From assembly GCF_000661955.1 (NCBI RefSeq), contig NZ_CP007597.1:2894984-2958983 (forward strand): a DNA stretch of 64,000 nucleotides, read 5' to 3'. The notes under the pieces were generated by a model. The model was given only the letters and a program-made list of their open reading frames with translations, ran no database searches and had not been told where the DNA came from. The stretch comes from Stenotrophomonas rhizophila (GTDB taxonomy: Bacteria; Pseudomonadota; Gammaproteobacteria; Xanthomonadales; Xanthomonadaceae). The position numbers and the translations under genes were made by a program. Below, piece by piece: positions 1 through 7,539 of the stretch. Position 1 is the first letter of the stretch, and each line of letters opens with the position of its first letter.

Positions 1-42
1 TTCGAAGGCGACGCTGGTGTAGGCGATCGCACGCAACGGCAT
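1..42 (-). CDS. BLUF-domain photoreceptor, N-terminal fragment (cut by window edge)
   Basis: Only the first 14 codons are inside the window. They translate to MPLRAIAYTSVAFE, nearly the same as the start of the complete BLUF protein at 9473-9925 (MPLRAIAYVSEAP). BLUF domains bind FAD and sense blue light; the tyrosine in this beta strand (Y8) corresponds to the flavin-contacting Tyr of the family. The rest of the gene lies beyond the left edge, so domain completeness and any output domain cannot be judged. The call rests on similarity to the paralogue in the same window. Confidence 0.7.
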   Translation of the reverse strand, partial: MPLRAIAYTSVAFE

Positions 43-154
43 GCAGTCAGAACTCCCCTGAGAACTGCTTCGACTATGCCACGAACCTGCATGTGTAGAT
101 AGATGATCACGGGGCGCCACGGCACCGGCAGGCGTGCGTCCGCTTGTCGCAGGC

Positions 155-1171
155 TCAGGGCGCCTGGACCTCGAACCCGGCCTGCTCCAGGCGCGCCAGA
201 TAGCCACCGGGCTGCACCAGCAACGCCACCGGCACCACCGCGAAGGTGGTTGCGTTGCGCCCCAGCGCGGCCCGCGCCATCTGCACCCATTTATCCGCCG
301 CCTGCTGGTCCACCCCGGCCATGCCGCGACGGCGCCCGAACTCGCTGTCGGCGATAGCGCCCACGCAGGCGTCGTACTGGCTCTGCACCGCCAGTTGCTG
401 CAGCGCCCCGGTGTCGCCCACGGCCCAGGCGTTGGCCCGCTCCACCAGCAGCGGCAACTGGTGCTCCACCACCTCCAGCGTGCGCTGGAAGCACGCGGCA
501 TCGGCCAACGTGCTGCCCCGCATTTCCTTCAACGCCGCGCGCGGATCCTCCACCCGGATTGCCACCCGGGTCGGCACCGGCTTCAGGCCCCGGGCCTTGT
601 AGGCCTTCTCCAGCACACGGGTCATCGGCTTGCTGCCGCCAAGCCCCACCGACTTCAATGCATCGCCATACAGGCGGGCGGCCGCCACCAGCGGACGGTC
701 CTTCTCGACGCCGCGGTCACGCCCCATGTAGCGCTGTTTGAGCGGCAGCCAGCGTGCATACAGCGCCGCCGGCAGGATCTCGTCCAGGCGCCGGCCCTGC
801 GGATCGTGCGCGGCCTTCATCGCCGAGGGCAGCAGGGTCAATCCCCTGAACACCCCGATGTCGGCGTCCACCGTCCAGCCGGGTGGCCCCAGCACCTCAT
901 CGGCGCTGGCGATCACCGCCTGGACTTCATCGGCGCGCCACTCCAGCTTGGCCGGCAACGGTGACACCGTGCCCAGGATCCACAGTGCATGGCCGTCGCG
1001 GCCGGTCACCTTCCACATGCCGGGACCGGGCTGCACACCGGACACCACCACCGGCGCCAGATCGACCACCGCCGGCCCACCCGCGGGCGTCTGGGCCTGC
1101 GCGCCAGCCACGCACCACAACGCCATCGCCAGTACCGCCACCGCCTTCCCTGCCCGTGCCGCGCTCGCCAT
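155..1171 (-). CDS. Exported TraB/GumN-family protein with altered metal-motif histidines
   Basis: A 338-residue protein. The ATG at 1171 is chosen because it opens a clear signal peptide (basic start, hydrophobic run, AQA cleavage site near residue 26); upstream in-frame codons look non-coding. The mature part starts with the TraB/GumN pattern MWKVTGRDGHALWILGT and ends with a family-like segment (TTFAVVPVALLVQPGGYLARL). TraB/GumN/TIKI proteins normally carry two GxxH motifs that bind metal. Here the first reads GTVS and the position of the second reads VVPVAL, so both histidines appear absent. It is therefore probably not a classical metalloprotease. It is divergent from the HD-domain gene, with about 120 bases between them. 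Confidence 0.75.
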   Translation of the reverse strand: MASAARAGKAVAVLAMALWCVAGAQAQTPAGGPAVVDLAPVVVSGVQPGPGMWKVTGRDGHALWILGTVSPLPAKLEWRADEVQAVIASADEVLGPPGWTVDADIGVFRGLTLLPSAMKAAHDPQGRRLDEILPAALYARWLPLKQRYMGRDRGVEKDRPLVAAARLYGDALKSVGLGGSKPMTRVLEKAYKARGLKPVPTRVAIRVEDPRAALKEMRGSTLADAACFQRTLEVVEHQLPLLVERANAWAVGDTGALQQLAVQSQYDACVGAIADSEFGRRRGMAGVDQQAADKWVQMARAALGRNATTFAVVPVALLVQPGGYLARLEQAGFEVQAP

Positions 1172-1289
1172 GCTGCCTTGCCTGTGTTGGGGTCGAACGC
1201 AGCCTACGGAGACCTCGGCGCGCCTGCGTAAAGTTTGCGTTTGGCCACTGCCCGCATAATGCAGCCATCGGTCCCCAGGAGAAGATGCC

Positions 1290-1730
1290 ATCGATACCCT
1301 TCGCAGTGCCGAGGCGCTGGCGCGCCGCGCCCATGCCAGCCAGATCGACAAGGCCGGCCACCCGTACATCGGTCATGTCGCGCGCGTGGCCGCGCGCGTG
1401 CGTGGCGACGCCGACGCCGAAGCGGTGGCCTGGCTGCACGACGTGGTGGAAGACTGCCCGGACTTCGCGGCCGAGGTGGACCAGTTCCCCGCCCACATCC
1501 GTGCGGCGGTCGCCTGCCTTACCCGGCGCAAGGAGGTACCGGCAGACGACTACTACGCCGCCATCGCACGCAACCCGCTGGCGCGGAAGGTCAAGCTTGC
1601 CGACATTGCCGACAACAGCGATCCGGCGCGCCTGCAGTACCTGCCCGCGGCGGTGTCGCAGCGGTTGACGCAGAAATATGCACACGCCCTGCTGGCCCTG
1701 GGTGCGGGCCCGGTACCCGCCGCGAACTGA
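1290..1730 (+). CDS. Small HD-domain hydrolase (SpoT/MESH1-like), start codon disrupted
   Basis: The reading frame encodes about 146 residues with the HD hydrolase pattern: KAGHPYIGH, then AWLHDVVED (the HD pair), and VKLADIADN, as in the (p)ppGpp-hydrolase-like small HD proteins. HD residues bind divalent metal and hydrolyse phosphoesters. The coding signal extends upstream to about 1287, but no ATG, GTG or TTG exists in this frame between the stop at 1257 and GTG at 1386, which lies after the essential KAGHPYIGH region. A good ribosome site (AGGAGA) and ATG at 1285 lie in the +1 frame; one extra base just after that ATG would join them. This is either a frameshift, a sequence error, or a rare ATC/CTG start. 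Function class is fairly sure; intactness is not. Confidence 0.65.
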   Translation: MDTLRSAEALARRAHASQIDKAGHPYIGHVARVAARVRGDADAEAVAWLHDVVEDCPDFAAEVDQFPAHIRAAVACLTRRKEVPADDYYAAIARNPLARKVKLADIADNSDPARLQYLPAAVSQRLTQKYAHALLALGAGPVPAAN

Positions 1731-1739
1731 CCCGCGCGG

Positions 1740-2714
1740 TCACCCGGCGGGGACCAGACAGATGCTCAGACCCAGCGCATCGAACCGGCCCCGGTCCGGC
1801 ACCGCGCCCTGCGTGACCAGCGCACACAGCACCCGCGAGAAGCGCGTCGGATCGCCCACATAGTCGCGCAGCCGCAGCACCGCCTCGGGCGTGTGGCGCA
1901 GCACGTGCAGGCCGTAGTGCATCAGCACAAGGCGGGACACCAATCCCGCCGCTGGACTCGCCTGGGGTGACGCCGCATCGATCAGCGCGTCGAAGATGCG
2001 CGTTTCGTCATCGCGCAGCGTGGCCAGGAAGACATCCGGATGCGCCAGGGCTGCATGGGGTGCGTCCAGTGCCAGGCGCCAGGGCGGCGGCGCTGGCGTT
2101 TCCAGCCAGTGCACCCAGCCCAGGTGGAACGCGCGGGCCACTTCCAGGAACGGTGCGAAACGCCGACGTGAAAGGGCCAGGCTGTCATACATCGCGCCGA
2201 CGGCCTCCGACAGCGGATGCGGGCCCAGCCGCTCGGCATGCAACAGCAGGCGTCCTTCGCCGAACTGGACGCGGTCCCGCGCTTCATCATCGACGTCCAG
2301 CTCGAACAGCAGGAAGTACAGCGCATGCTGGCGCAGCGCCAGGTGCGCGTCTGTCTGCTGCGTCAGCGTCAACAGGTGCAGCACGTGGCCGAACAGGGCG
2401 TAATCCTTGTTGCTGCGCTGCCCGGCGTCGACGGCAAACAGGTTCGCCGCCCGCGTCAGCACGAGCAGCAGCGCATGCATATCGGCCTCGGTGTAGCCAC
2501 GGTCGCGCATGCGGCGCGCCAACGCAGGCACCCGGATCACGTCATGCCAGCGCACCAGTGCGATCGGACGGCCACGGTGGTCACGGGCCGACAGGTGCCA
2601 ACGCCCGGGCTGCCCGTCATCCTCGACATGGAACAGCGGCCCCGGCGCGCACGCAGGCGGCCCACCCTGCACGAACGCGGCGATGCGCTGGTTGAACAGA
2701 GCGTCCAGGTTCAT
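1740..2714 (-). CDS. Uncharacterised 324-residue protein
   Basis: Not recognised. The ATG at 2714 (MNLDALFNQRIAAF) is preferred over an upstream start because the preceding residues look non-coding. The protein is soluble, with no signal peptide or membrane segment, and rich in Leu, Ala, His and Arg. It contains an early aromatic/acidic segment (LFHVEDDGQPGRWHL) and mostly helical-looking sequence after residue 60. It converges on the HD-domain gene with 9 bases between stops and lies just downstream of the GST gene on the same strand (36 bases), so it may be co-transcribed with the GST. Codon use is like its neighbours. No function is proposed. Confidence 0.6.
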   Translation of the reverse strand: MNLDALFNQRIAAFVQGGPPACAPGPLFHVEDDGQPGRWHLSARDHRGRPIALVRWHDVIRVPALARRMRDRGYTEADMHALLLVLTRAANLFAVDAGQRSNKDYALFGHVLHLLTLTQQTDAHLALRQHALYFLLFELDVDDEARDRVQFGEGRLLLHAERLGPHPLSEAVGAMYDSLALSRRRFAPFLEVARAFHLGWVHWLETPAPPPWRLALDAPHAALAHPDVFLATLRDDETRIFDALIDAASPQASPAAGLVSRLVLMHYGLHVLRHTPEAVLRLRDYVGDPTRFSRVLCALVTQGAVPDRGRFDALGLSICLVPAG

Positions 2715-2750
2715 CCCTGCGTGGCAGGCCCGGTGGTGCACCGGCGACGG

Positions 2751-3455
2751 TCATTCATCGCCGTCGCGCGCGTCCGGTGCCTGCCGGTACGGCTCTTCGA
2801 ACGGGCGGAAGTCGTGTTCGGCCAGCGCGCCCGCCACCCACTGCTGCACGCCCTGCAAGGCCAGCACCGCCTGCATGTAGCGCTGGACGCGCGGGCTGAC
2901 CGGCAGCGCATAGGTCTTCAGGCGCATCACGACCGGCGCGAAGAAGGCATCGGCAATGCTGAACGGGTCGAACAACAATGGGCCGTCGTGGCGCGCCAGC
3001 AGGCGTTCCCACAGCGCCTGCAGGCGTTGCAGGTCGTCGACAACGGCCGGCTGCTCGCGCAGCACGCGCGCGCCCACCTCGGGCAACGTGGCTTCGATGT
3101 TCATCGGAAAGTGCTGACGCAGCGCGCCGAATCCGCTGTGCATGTGCGCGCATACGCTGCGCGCCAGGGCACGCGCCTCCACCGCCTGCGGCCACAGCGC
3201 GCGGTCGGGGAAACGTTCGGCCAGGTACTCGGCGATCGCCAGCGTGTCCCACACCACCAGGTCGCCATCCACCAGCACCGGCACCGTGCCCGACGGCGAC
3301 AGCGCCATGGCCTGGCGTTTGAACTGCGAGTCGGGATCGAAGCTGTCGAACCGCAGCAGCACTTCATCGAACGCAATGCCCGCCTGGGTCATCAGCACCC
3401 ACGGACGCATCGACCAGGACGAGTAATTCTTGTTGCCGATATGGAGCGTAAGCAT
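2751..3455 (-). CDS. Glutathione S-transferase family protein
   Basis: A 234-residue cytoplasmic protein. The start at 3455 (MLTLHIGNKNYSSWSMRP) matches the usual beginning of this GST class, whose thioredoxin-like N-domain carries NKNYSSWSMR with the catalytic-type serine. The glutathione-binding SGTVPVLVDGD and the DTLAIAEYLAERFP segment (cis-Pro and Ser/Thr-rich G-site) are present at about residues 50-75, and a helical C-domain follows (FSIADAFFAPVVMRL). Such proteins conjugate or transfer glutathione; the natural substrate cannot be told from the sequence. It is the likely first gene of a pair with the uncharacterised gene downstream. Confidence 0.85.
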   Translation of the reverse strand: MLTLHIGNKNYSSWSMRPWVLMTQAGIAFDEVLLRFDSFDPDSQFKRQAMALSPSGTVPVLVDGDLVVWDTLAIAEYLAERFPDRALWPQAVEARALARSVCAHMHSGFGALRQHFPMNIEATLPEVGARVLREQPAVVDDLQRLQALWERLLARHDGPLLFDPFSIADAFFAPVVMRLKTYALPVSPRVQRYMQAVLALQGVQQWVAGALAEHDFRPFEEPYRQAPDARDGDE

Positions 3456-3665
3456 GGCGGCGGCGCAGGCTGGCGAGGGAGCGCCCATGCTACCGGTATT
3501 CGGCGTGGACCCGGCGGCCACTCCGGGCAGCACGTGGTTGGCGGTCCCGCCCTGCTGCAGCTCCCTCGCCTTCACGGAAACTCCGCGATAGCGGTCACAT
3601 AACCGCATGACGCTTTCTCATACGCTGGCGCTGCCCATTCGGGCCTGACAACAACGGAGACAAGG

Positions 3666-3866
3666 ATGAAAGGGAAGATTCGGCTTTCTGTCGCTTCGTT
3701 CATTGCGCTGTTGGCATTCGGTTCCATCGCCAACGCGGATCCCATCGCCTGCAACGCCGGTCGCGTGTTCTGCAACGATCAATACCGGCAATGCCTGGCC
3801 GATGGCCGCAGTGTCCCGGTATGTACGCAGCTGCGCGACGAGTGCGTCCGGGATTTCTGCCAGTAA
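3666..3866 (+). CDS. Small exported Cys-rich protein
   Basis: A 66-residue protein with a typical signal peptide (KGKIRLSVASFIALLAFG, cleavage near SIANA/D). The mature part of about 42 residues has six cysteines (CNAGRVFC, CLADG, VCTQLRDEC, CQ), which suggests a disulfide-bonded periplasmic or secreted peptide. A purine-rich ribosome site (GGAG, in acaacggagacaagg) precedes the ATG by about 10 bases. It stands alone, divergent from the GST gene. I do not recognise a family or function. Confidence 0.6.
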   Translation: MKGKIRLSVASFIALLAFGSIANADPIACNAGRVFCNDQYRQCLADGRSVPVCTQLRDECVRDFCQ

Positions 3867-4040
3867 CACGTGATGCCACTGGCGGCGTCAACCCGCCGCC
3901 AGTACGCCTGCTGCGCAGCACAAAGCGCAGGTTGGAAGGAGGCATGTTCATCCTTCTGTCGGTCGTCAGATCGTTGATCGAATCTGGCGTTGACGGTCCA
4001 GAGCAGCTGGACCTCGCGCGGCTTGCTCATCAACATTGTT

Positions 4041-4127
4041 TGGTGCCCGGAGCCGGAATCGAACCGGCATGGAGTTGCCTCCGGCGGATTTTAAGTCCGA
4101 TGCGTCTACCAGTTTCGCCATCCGGGC
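4041..4127 (-). tRNA. tRNA-Leu (UAA anticodon)
   Basis: The minus strand folds as an 87-base leucine tRNA. The acceptor stem is GCCCGGA paired with TCCGGGC, with discriminator A and an encoded CCA. The anticodon loop reads CTTAAAA with anticodon TAA, there is a long variable arm as expected for tRNA-Leu, and the T-arm is GGTTCGATTCC. It is transcribed away from the membrane-protein gene on its right. Confidence 0.95.
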
Positions 4128-4180
4128 AACGCGGGGCATAGGGTGCCTGATCGCGCCCGGTTTGGGAATGCACGGGCGTT

Positions 4181-5143
4181 TCAGAGGTCCGGCATCAGCA
4201 CCTGCGACGGGTCATCGGGGTGGTACAGAATGCGCGCGCGCTCACGCGGGACCCGGGGCAGGTCCAGCAGGCTGACCACCTTGCGCACGGTAACCGTGTG
4301 CGTAGTGCCCTGCCGGTCCTCGAAGGCCAGCTGGAACGCCAACTGCGGCTGGGCGTTGATCTCGGTGCCGGTCTGGCGCACGTGCAGCACCCGGGCCTCG
4401 ACCCCGATACCGCGGTAGTGGAGGGCTTCGGCGCGCCGGTCGATCCCCGCCATGCGGGTGAACAGGCGGCCCAGCACCAGATAACCGCACAGGCAGGCCG
4501 GCATGACCAGCAGCGGATGCCACGGGGCCAGGAACGTCCAGCCCTGCCCGTTCCCCTGCCCCGGGTCGTTCCAGCACCAGGCGTAGTAGGCGGCCAGCGC
4601 AGCCAGCAGCACCACGCCGATCAACGCGCGGCGCAGCAGCCGACCCCGGTCGATCTCCGGCATCGCCCCTTCCAGCACCACGTTGGGATACCCGCCCGGA
4701 TCATCGCTGAGCAGCGCATCGAGCTGGTTGTCGACCACGAACCGCTGCAGCTGCGGTTGGCTGTCCACCGCCAGCATCTGGTCCTGGATCGGCGTGCCGG
4801 ACAGATTGTCGAAGGCCAGGGTCAGGTTCCACACCCGCCAGCCCCGCATCAGCCGACCGGTGTCCTGCGCCTGCACCACGCGGGCGCGGCGGCGGATCGC
4901 CGCACGCTGGATCGCCCGGGTGCGCGCCTGGGCGCGGAACGGCGCCCGCAACAGCGTATGCACATAGGCCGCTGCCAGCAGCGCCCACAGCAGGATCGAC
5001 AACGCCAACCACACGGTGGCCACGGCGGGCGACGTCCGCTCGGCGGCATCGACTGGATAACCGATGCTGTAGTACAGGATGCACGGGAACGGAAGGGCGA
5101 AAAACAGCAGGTACGCTGCCCAGAAATACAGCATTTTCTTCAT
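4181..5143 (-). CDS. DUF3592-like inner membrane protein
   Basis: A 320-residue protein starting MKKMLYFWAAYLLFF at 5143. Four hydrophobic segments are visible, two near the N-terminus (residues about 4-25 and 42-65) and two in the middle (LLRRALIGVVLLAALAAYYAW and LLVMPACLCGYLVLG). The C-terminal part (EARVLHVRQTGTEIN ... LAFEDRQGTTHTVTVRKVVS ... ILYHPDDPSQVLMPDL) resembles the DUF3592 beta-rich domain, whose function is unknown. A similar but more divergent copy may lie between the two membrane pairs (ARVVQAQDTGRLMRGWRVWNL). It appears to be monocistronic, between tRNA-Leu and hemN. Confidence 0.7.
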   Translation of the reverse strand: MKKMLYFWAAYLLFFALPFPCILYYSIGYPVDAAERTSPAVATVWLALSILLWALLAAAYVHTLLRAPFRAQARTRAIQRAAIRRRARVVQAQDTGRLMRGWRVWNLTLAFDNLSGTPIQDQMLAVDSQPQLQRFVVDNQLDALLSDDPGGYPNVVLEGAMPEIDRGRLLRRALIGVVLLAALAAYYAWCWNDPGQGNGQGWTFLAPWHPLLVMPACLCGYLVLGRLFTRMAGIDRRAEALHYRGIGVEARVLHVRQTGTEINAQPQLAFQLAFEDRQGTTHTVTVRKVVSLLDLPRVPRERARILYHPDDPSQVLMPDL

Positions 5144-5210
5144 GCAGCACTCCACTGGCCGAGGCCAGCGGAGGGTACTACACGCGCATCACCGCGCCGA
5201 TGACCGGCCC

Positions 5211-6620
5211 TCAGATGGCGCGCGAGTAGCGTACCGGCTGGTCCGGGCGTGCCAGGTAGCGATCAAAGCACATCGCCAGCAGCCGCAGCAGCGGGCGGCC
5301 ACGCTCGGTGGCGCGCACCACGCCGTCGGCGTACTCGGCCAGGCCATCGTGCTGCAAGGCCTGCAACGCCACCAGCGCGTCGGCGAAATAGCCGTCGAAA
5401 TCCAGCCCATGGCGCGTGGCCAGCGCGCGACCGTCCACCTCACCCTGGCACATCAGCTGGCCGATCAGTTCGGCGCGCACCACGTCGTCGGCATCCAGCT
5501 GCAGGCCGCGCCACACCGGCAACCGCCCGGCATCCACCGCCGCTTCCCAGCCCGGCAGGTCGCGCGGGTTCTGGCTGTAGCTGTCGCCGATATGGCTGAT
5601 GGCGCTGGCGCCAAGCCCCACCAGATCGGTGTCGGCATGGGTGGTGTACCCCATGAAGTTGCGGTGCAGGTGGCCGGCACGCTGCGCCTGGGACAGGTCT
5701 TCGTCGGGCAGCGCGAAGTGATCCATGCCCACGTACTGGTAGCCGGCCAGCGACAGGCGCCGCACCGCCAGCCCCAACAGGGCCAGCTTCTGCTCCGGGC
5801 TGGGCAGCGCCGCATCGGGGATCTGCCGTTGCGCCTTGAACAGGTGCGGCAGGTGCGCATAGCCATAGACGGCCAGCCGGTCCGGCCGCTCGCGCAACAC
5901 CGTTTCCAGGGTCTGCGCAAAACCGGCCGGGGTCTGGTGCGGCAAGCCGTAGATCAAGTCCACGTTGACCGAGCGCAGGCCGTTTGCACGGCAGGCACGC
6001 AGGATCTCCAGGGTCGGCTCGACTCCCTGCTCGCGGTTGATCGCCCGCTGCACCACCGGGTCGAAATCCTGGATGCCGAGGCTGGCCCGGTTGAAGCCGA
6101 GCGCGGCCAGCGTGGCGATGTCGTCTGGACTGACGAAACGCGGGTCCAGTTCAATGGAGAAGTCACGGTGCGCGGCGGTGCTGAAGCGGAACCGCTCGCG
6201 CAGGCCATCGACCAGTTCGCGCAACTGCGCGGCGGCGAGGAAGTTGGGCGTGCCGCCGCCGAGATGCAGCTGGATCACCTCGCGCGTGTCATCAAACAGC
6301 GGCGCGATCTGGTCCGCTTCGCTCAGCACGCGCGCCACGTAGGCCACGCCCTTGCTGTGGTCGCGGGTGATCACCCGGTTGCAGCCGCAGTAGAAGCACG
6401 GGCTGCTGCAGTACGGCACATGCACATACAGCGACAACGGCCGGGCGCTGGCATTGCTGGCGCCGATGGCCGCGCGCAGCGCATGCGCGCCGAAGCCGTC
6501 GTGAAAATGCGGTGCGGCCGGATAGGAGGTGTAGCGCGGGCCGGGCCGGTCGTGGCGGCGCAGCAGGTCCGGGTCGAAGTGCCAGGCAAGCCCGGCGGCA
6601 GCAGGCGAGGTGATGTCCAT
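5211..6620 (-). CDS. hemN: Oxygen-independent coproporphyrinogen III oxidase (HemN)
   Basis: A 469-residue radical-SAM enzyme of haem synthesis that decarboxylates coproporphyrinogen III to protoporphyrinogen IX without oxygen. Visible marks are RPGPRYTSYP near residue 25, the iron-sulfur motif CSSPCFYCGC (C71, C75, C78, with the extra C80 typical of HemN), HLGGGTPNFL (SAM-binding GGGTP), and the C-terminal HemN domain. The ATG at 6620 gives the usual length and N-terminus. It lies directly downstream of the truncated haemoglobin gene, and an FNR-like palindrome sits 35-48 bases before its start, which agrees with induction at low oxygen. Confidence 0.95.
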   Translation of the reverse strand: MDITSPAAAGLAWHFDPDLLRRHDRPGPRYTSYPAAPHFHDGFGAHALRAAIGASNASARPLSLYVHVPYCSSPCFYCGCNRVITRDHSKGVAYVARVLSEADQIAPLFDDTREVIQLHLGGGTPNFLAAAQLRELVDGLRERFRFSTAAHRDFSIELDPRFVSPDDIATLAALGFNRASLGIQDFDPVVQRAINREQGVEPTLEILRACRANGLRSVNVDLIYGLPHQTPAGFAQTLETVLRERPDRLAVYGYAHLPHLFKAQRQIPDAALPSPEQKLALLGLAVRRLSLAGYQYVGMDHFALPDEDLSQAQRAGHLHRNFMGYTTHADTDLVGLGASAISHIGDSYSQNPRDLPGWEAAVDAGRLPVWRGLQLDADDVVRAELIGQLMCQGEVDGRALATRHGLDFDGYFADALVALQALQHDGLAEYADGVVRATERGRPLLRLLAMCFDRYLARPDQPVRYSRAI

Positions 6621-6654
6621 GCCGCCAGCGTGCGCGCGGCCGGCCCCGCGCGCA

Positions 6655-6668
6655 TTGAGCCAGATCAA
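6655..6668 (-). promoter_or_regulatory. Probable FNR/Anr-type site upstream of hemN
   Basis: The minus strand reads TTGATCTGGCTCAA, one mismatch from the FNR consensus TTGAT-N4-ATCAA. It lies 35 bases before the hemN start and overlaps the last codons of the haemoglobin gene. The placement suits an oxygen-responsive internal promoter for hemN. It is inferred from the sequence alone. Confidence 0.5.
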
Positions 6669-7102
6669 TCCAGGCGCGCGGCGCCGGCGATCGGCAGCTG
6701 CGGCCAGCGCAGCATCTGGAAGCGGCGCCAGAAGGTATCGGCGATCCGCGTGGCCACGTCATCGGCCAGGCGCTGCATCGGCGGGTTGGCGCATTCGGCG
6801 GTGGTCTGCCGGAACAGCTGCAGCCAGCGGTCGAACAGGTCGCGGTCCAGCTCGTCCATCGCCATGTGCTTGGGCATCGGCGCGCCGTTGAAGCGGCGCG
6901 TACCGCGCAGCATCGCCGACCAGAAATCGACCAGCTGCGCCAGGTGCGCGTCCCAGTCGTGCACGCGGGCGGTGAACACCGGGGCCAGGCGCGGCTCTTC
7001 GCGCACACGCGCGTAGAAATCGTGCACCAGCCGGGTGACCTCCTGCTCGCTGCACAGGTCCAGCGATGGCGTGGGCAACGCGGTGACGGGCGGATGCTGC
7101 AT
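6665..7102 (-). CDS. Group III truncated haemoglobin
   Basis: A 145-residue haem protein. It has the CtrHb pattern: VTRLVHDFYARVREEPRLAPVF in the N-terminal helices, DWDAHLAQLVDFWSAMLRGT in the E-helix region, and FNGAPMPKHM with H79 as the likely proximal haem ligand. Group III globins are linked to microaerobic or nitrosative conditions; their exact role is unsettled. The gene ends 45 bases before hemN, on the same strand, and is divergent from the small membrane protein/ccoG genes. A perfect FNR-type palindrome lies between the two transcription units, about 70 bases upstream of its start. Confidence 0.85.
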   Translation of the reverse strand: MQHPPVTALPTPSLDLCSEQEVTRLVHDFYARVREEPRLAPVFTARVHDWDAHLAQLVDFWSAMLRGTRRFNGAPMPKHMAMDELDRDLFDRWLQLFRQTTAECANPPMQRLADDVATRIADTFWRRFQMLRWPQLPIAGAARLD

Positions 7103-7171
7103 GCGGTTTCTCTACGGCCGGTGGGGTACTGCGCGTGGTGCCGAGCATGCGCGCGCAGGCGGCGCGCCATC

Positions 7172-7185
7172 TTGATCAGGATCAA
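7172..7185. promoter_or_regulatory. Perfect FNR/Anr box between divergent units
   Basis: The sequence TTGATCAGGATCAA matches the FNR consensus TTGAT-N4-ATCAA exactly. If it acts as a class II site (centre at -41.5), the plus-strand transcript would start near 7220, which favours the ATG at 7241 for the next gene. It could also control the haemoglobin gene on the other strand. Confidence 0.7.
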
Positions 7186-7240
7186 TGTCGGCGCAGATCG
7201 TGCGCCCTAGTCTGTGAGTCAAACACTGACCGTGGCTGCA

Positions 7241-7537
7241 ATGACCGACCTGCACGACCCACCCGGGGCCCGCCGCCGCCGGCTGTTGATCCAGCAATGG
7301 GGCGCCATCCTGTGGCCCAGCTTCGTCGCCGCTGGCCTGGCCAGCATGGTGTTCTTTGCCATTGTCGATCCGCTGCAGTTGCGCGACATCAGCTTTCCGC
7401 AGCATGCGCTGAGCCGTGAGCTGGGCTACACGCTGGGCTTCTTCATGTTCTGGGCGGTAACCGCCGCAGCCAGCGGCCTGACCTGGTATCTGTCACGGCC
7501 GCCGCGCCGCGATGACGACGACGAGCAGCTGGGGTGA
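7241..7537 (+). CDS. Small membrane protein upstream of ccoG
   Basis: A protein of 98 residues from ATG 7241 (MTDLHDPPGARRRR); a GTG at 7214 would add nine residues but lies too close to, or before, the inferred transcript start. Two hydrophobic helices are visible (WPSFVAAGLASMVFFAIVD and ELGYTLGFFMFWAVTAAASG), followed by a charged tail (RRDDDDEQL). No family is recognised with certainty. Its stop overlaps the GTG codon two codons before the preferred ccoG start, so the two genes are almost certainly co-transcribed. A part in cytochrome oxidase assembly is only an inference from position. Confidence 0.65.
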   Translation: MTDLHDPPGARRRRLLIQQWGAILWPSFVAAGLASMVFFAIVDPLQLRDISFPQHALSRELGYTLGFFMFWAVTAAASGLTWYLSRPPRRDDDDEQLG

Positions 7538-7539
7538 CC

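Noticed and set aside
7214..7240. GTG start for the small membrane protein upstream of ccoG
   Set aside because: The FNR box geometry puts the transcript start near 7220, after this codon, and no ribosome site precedes it.
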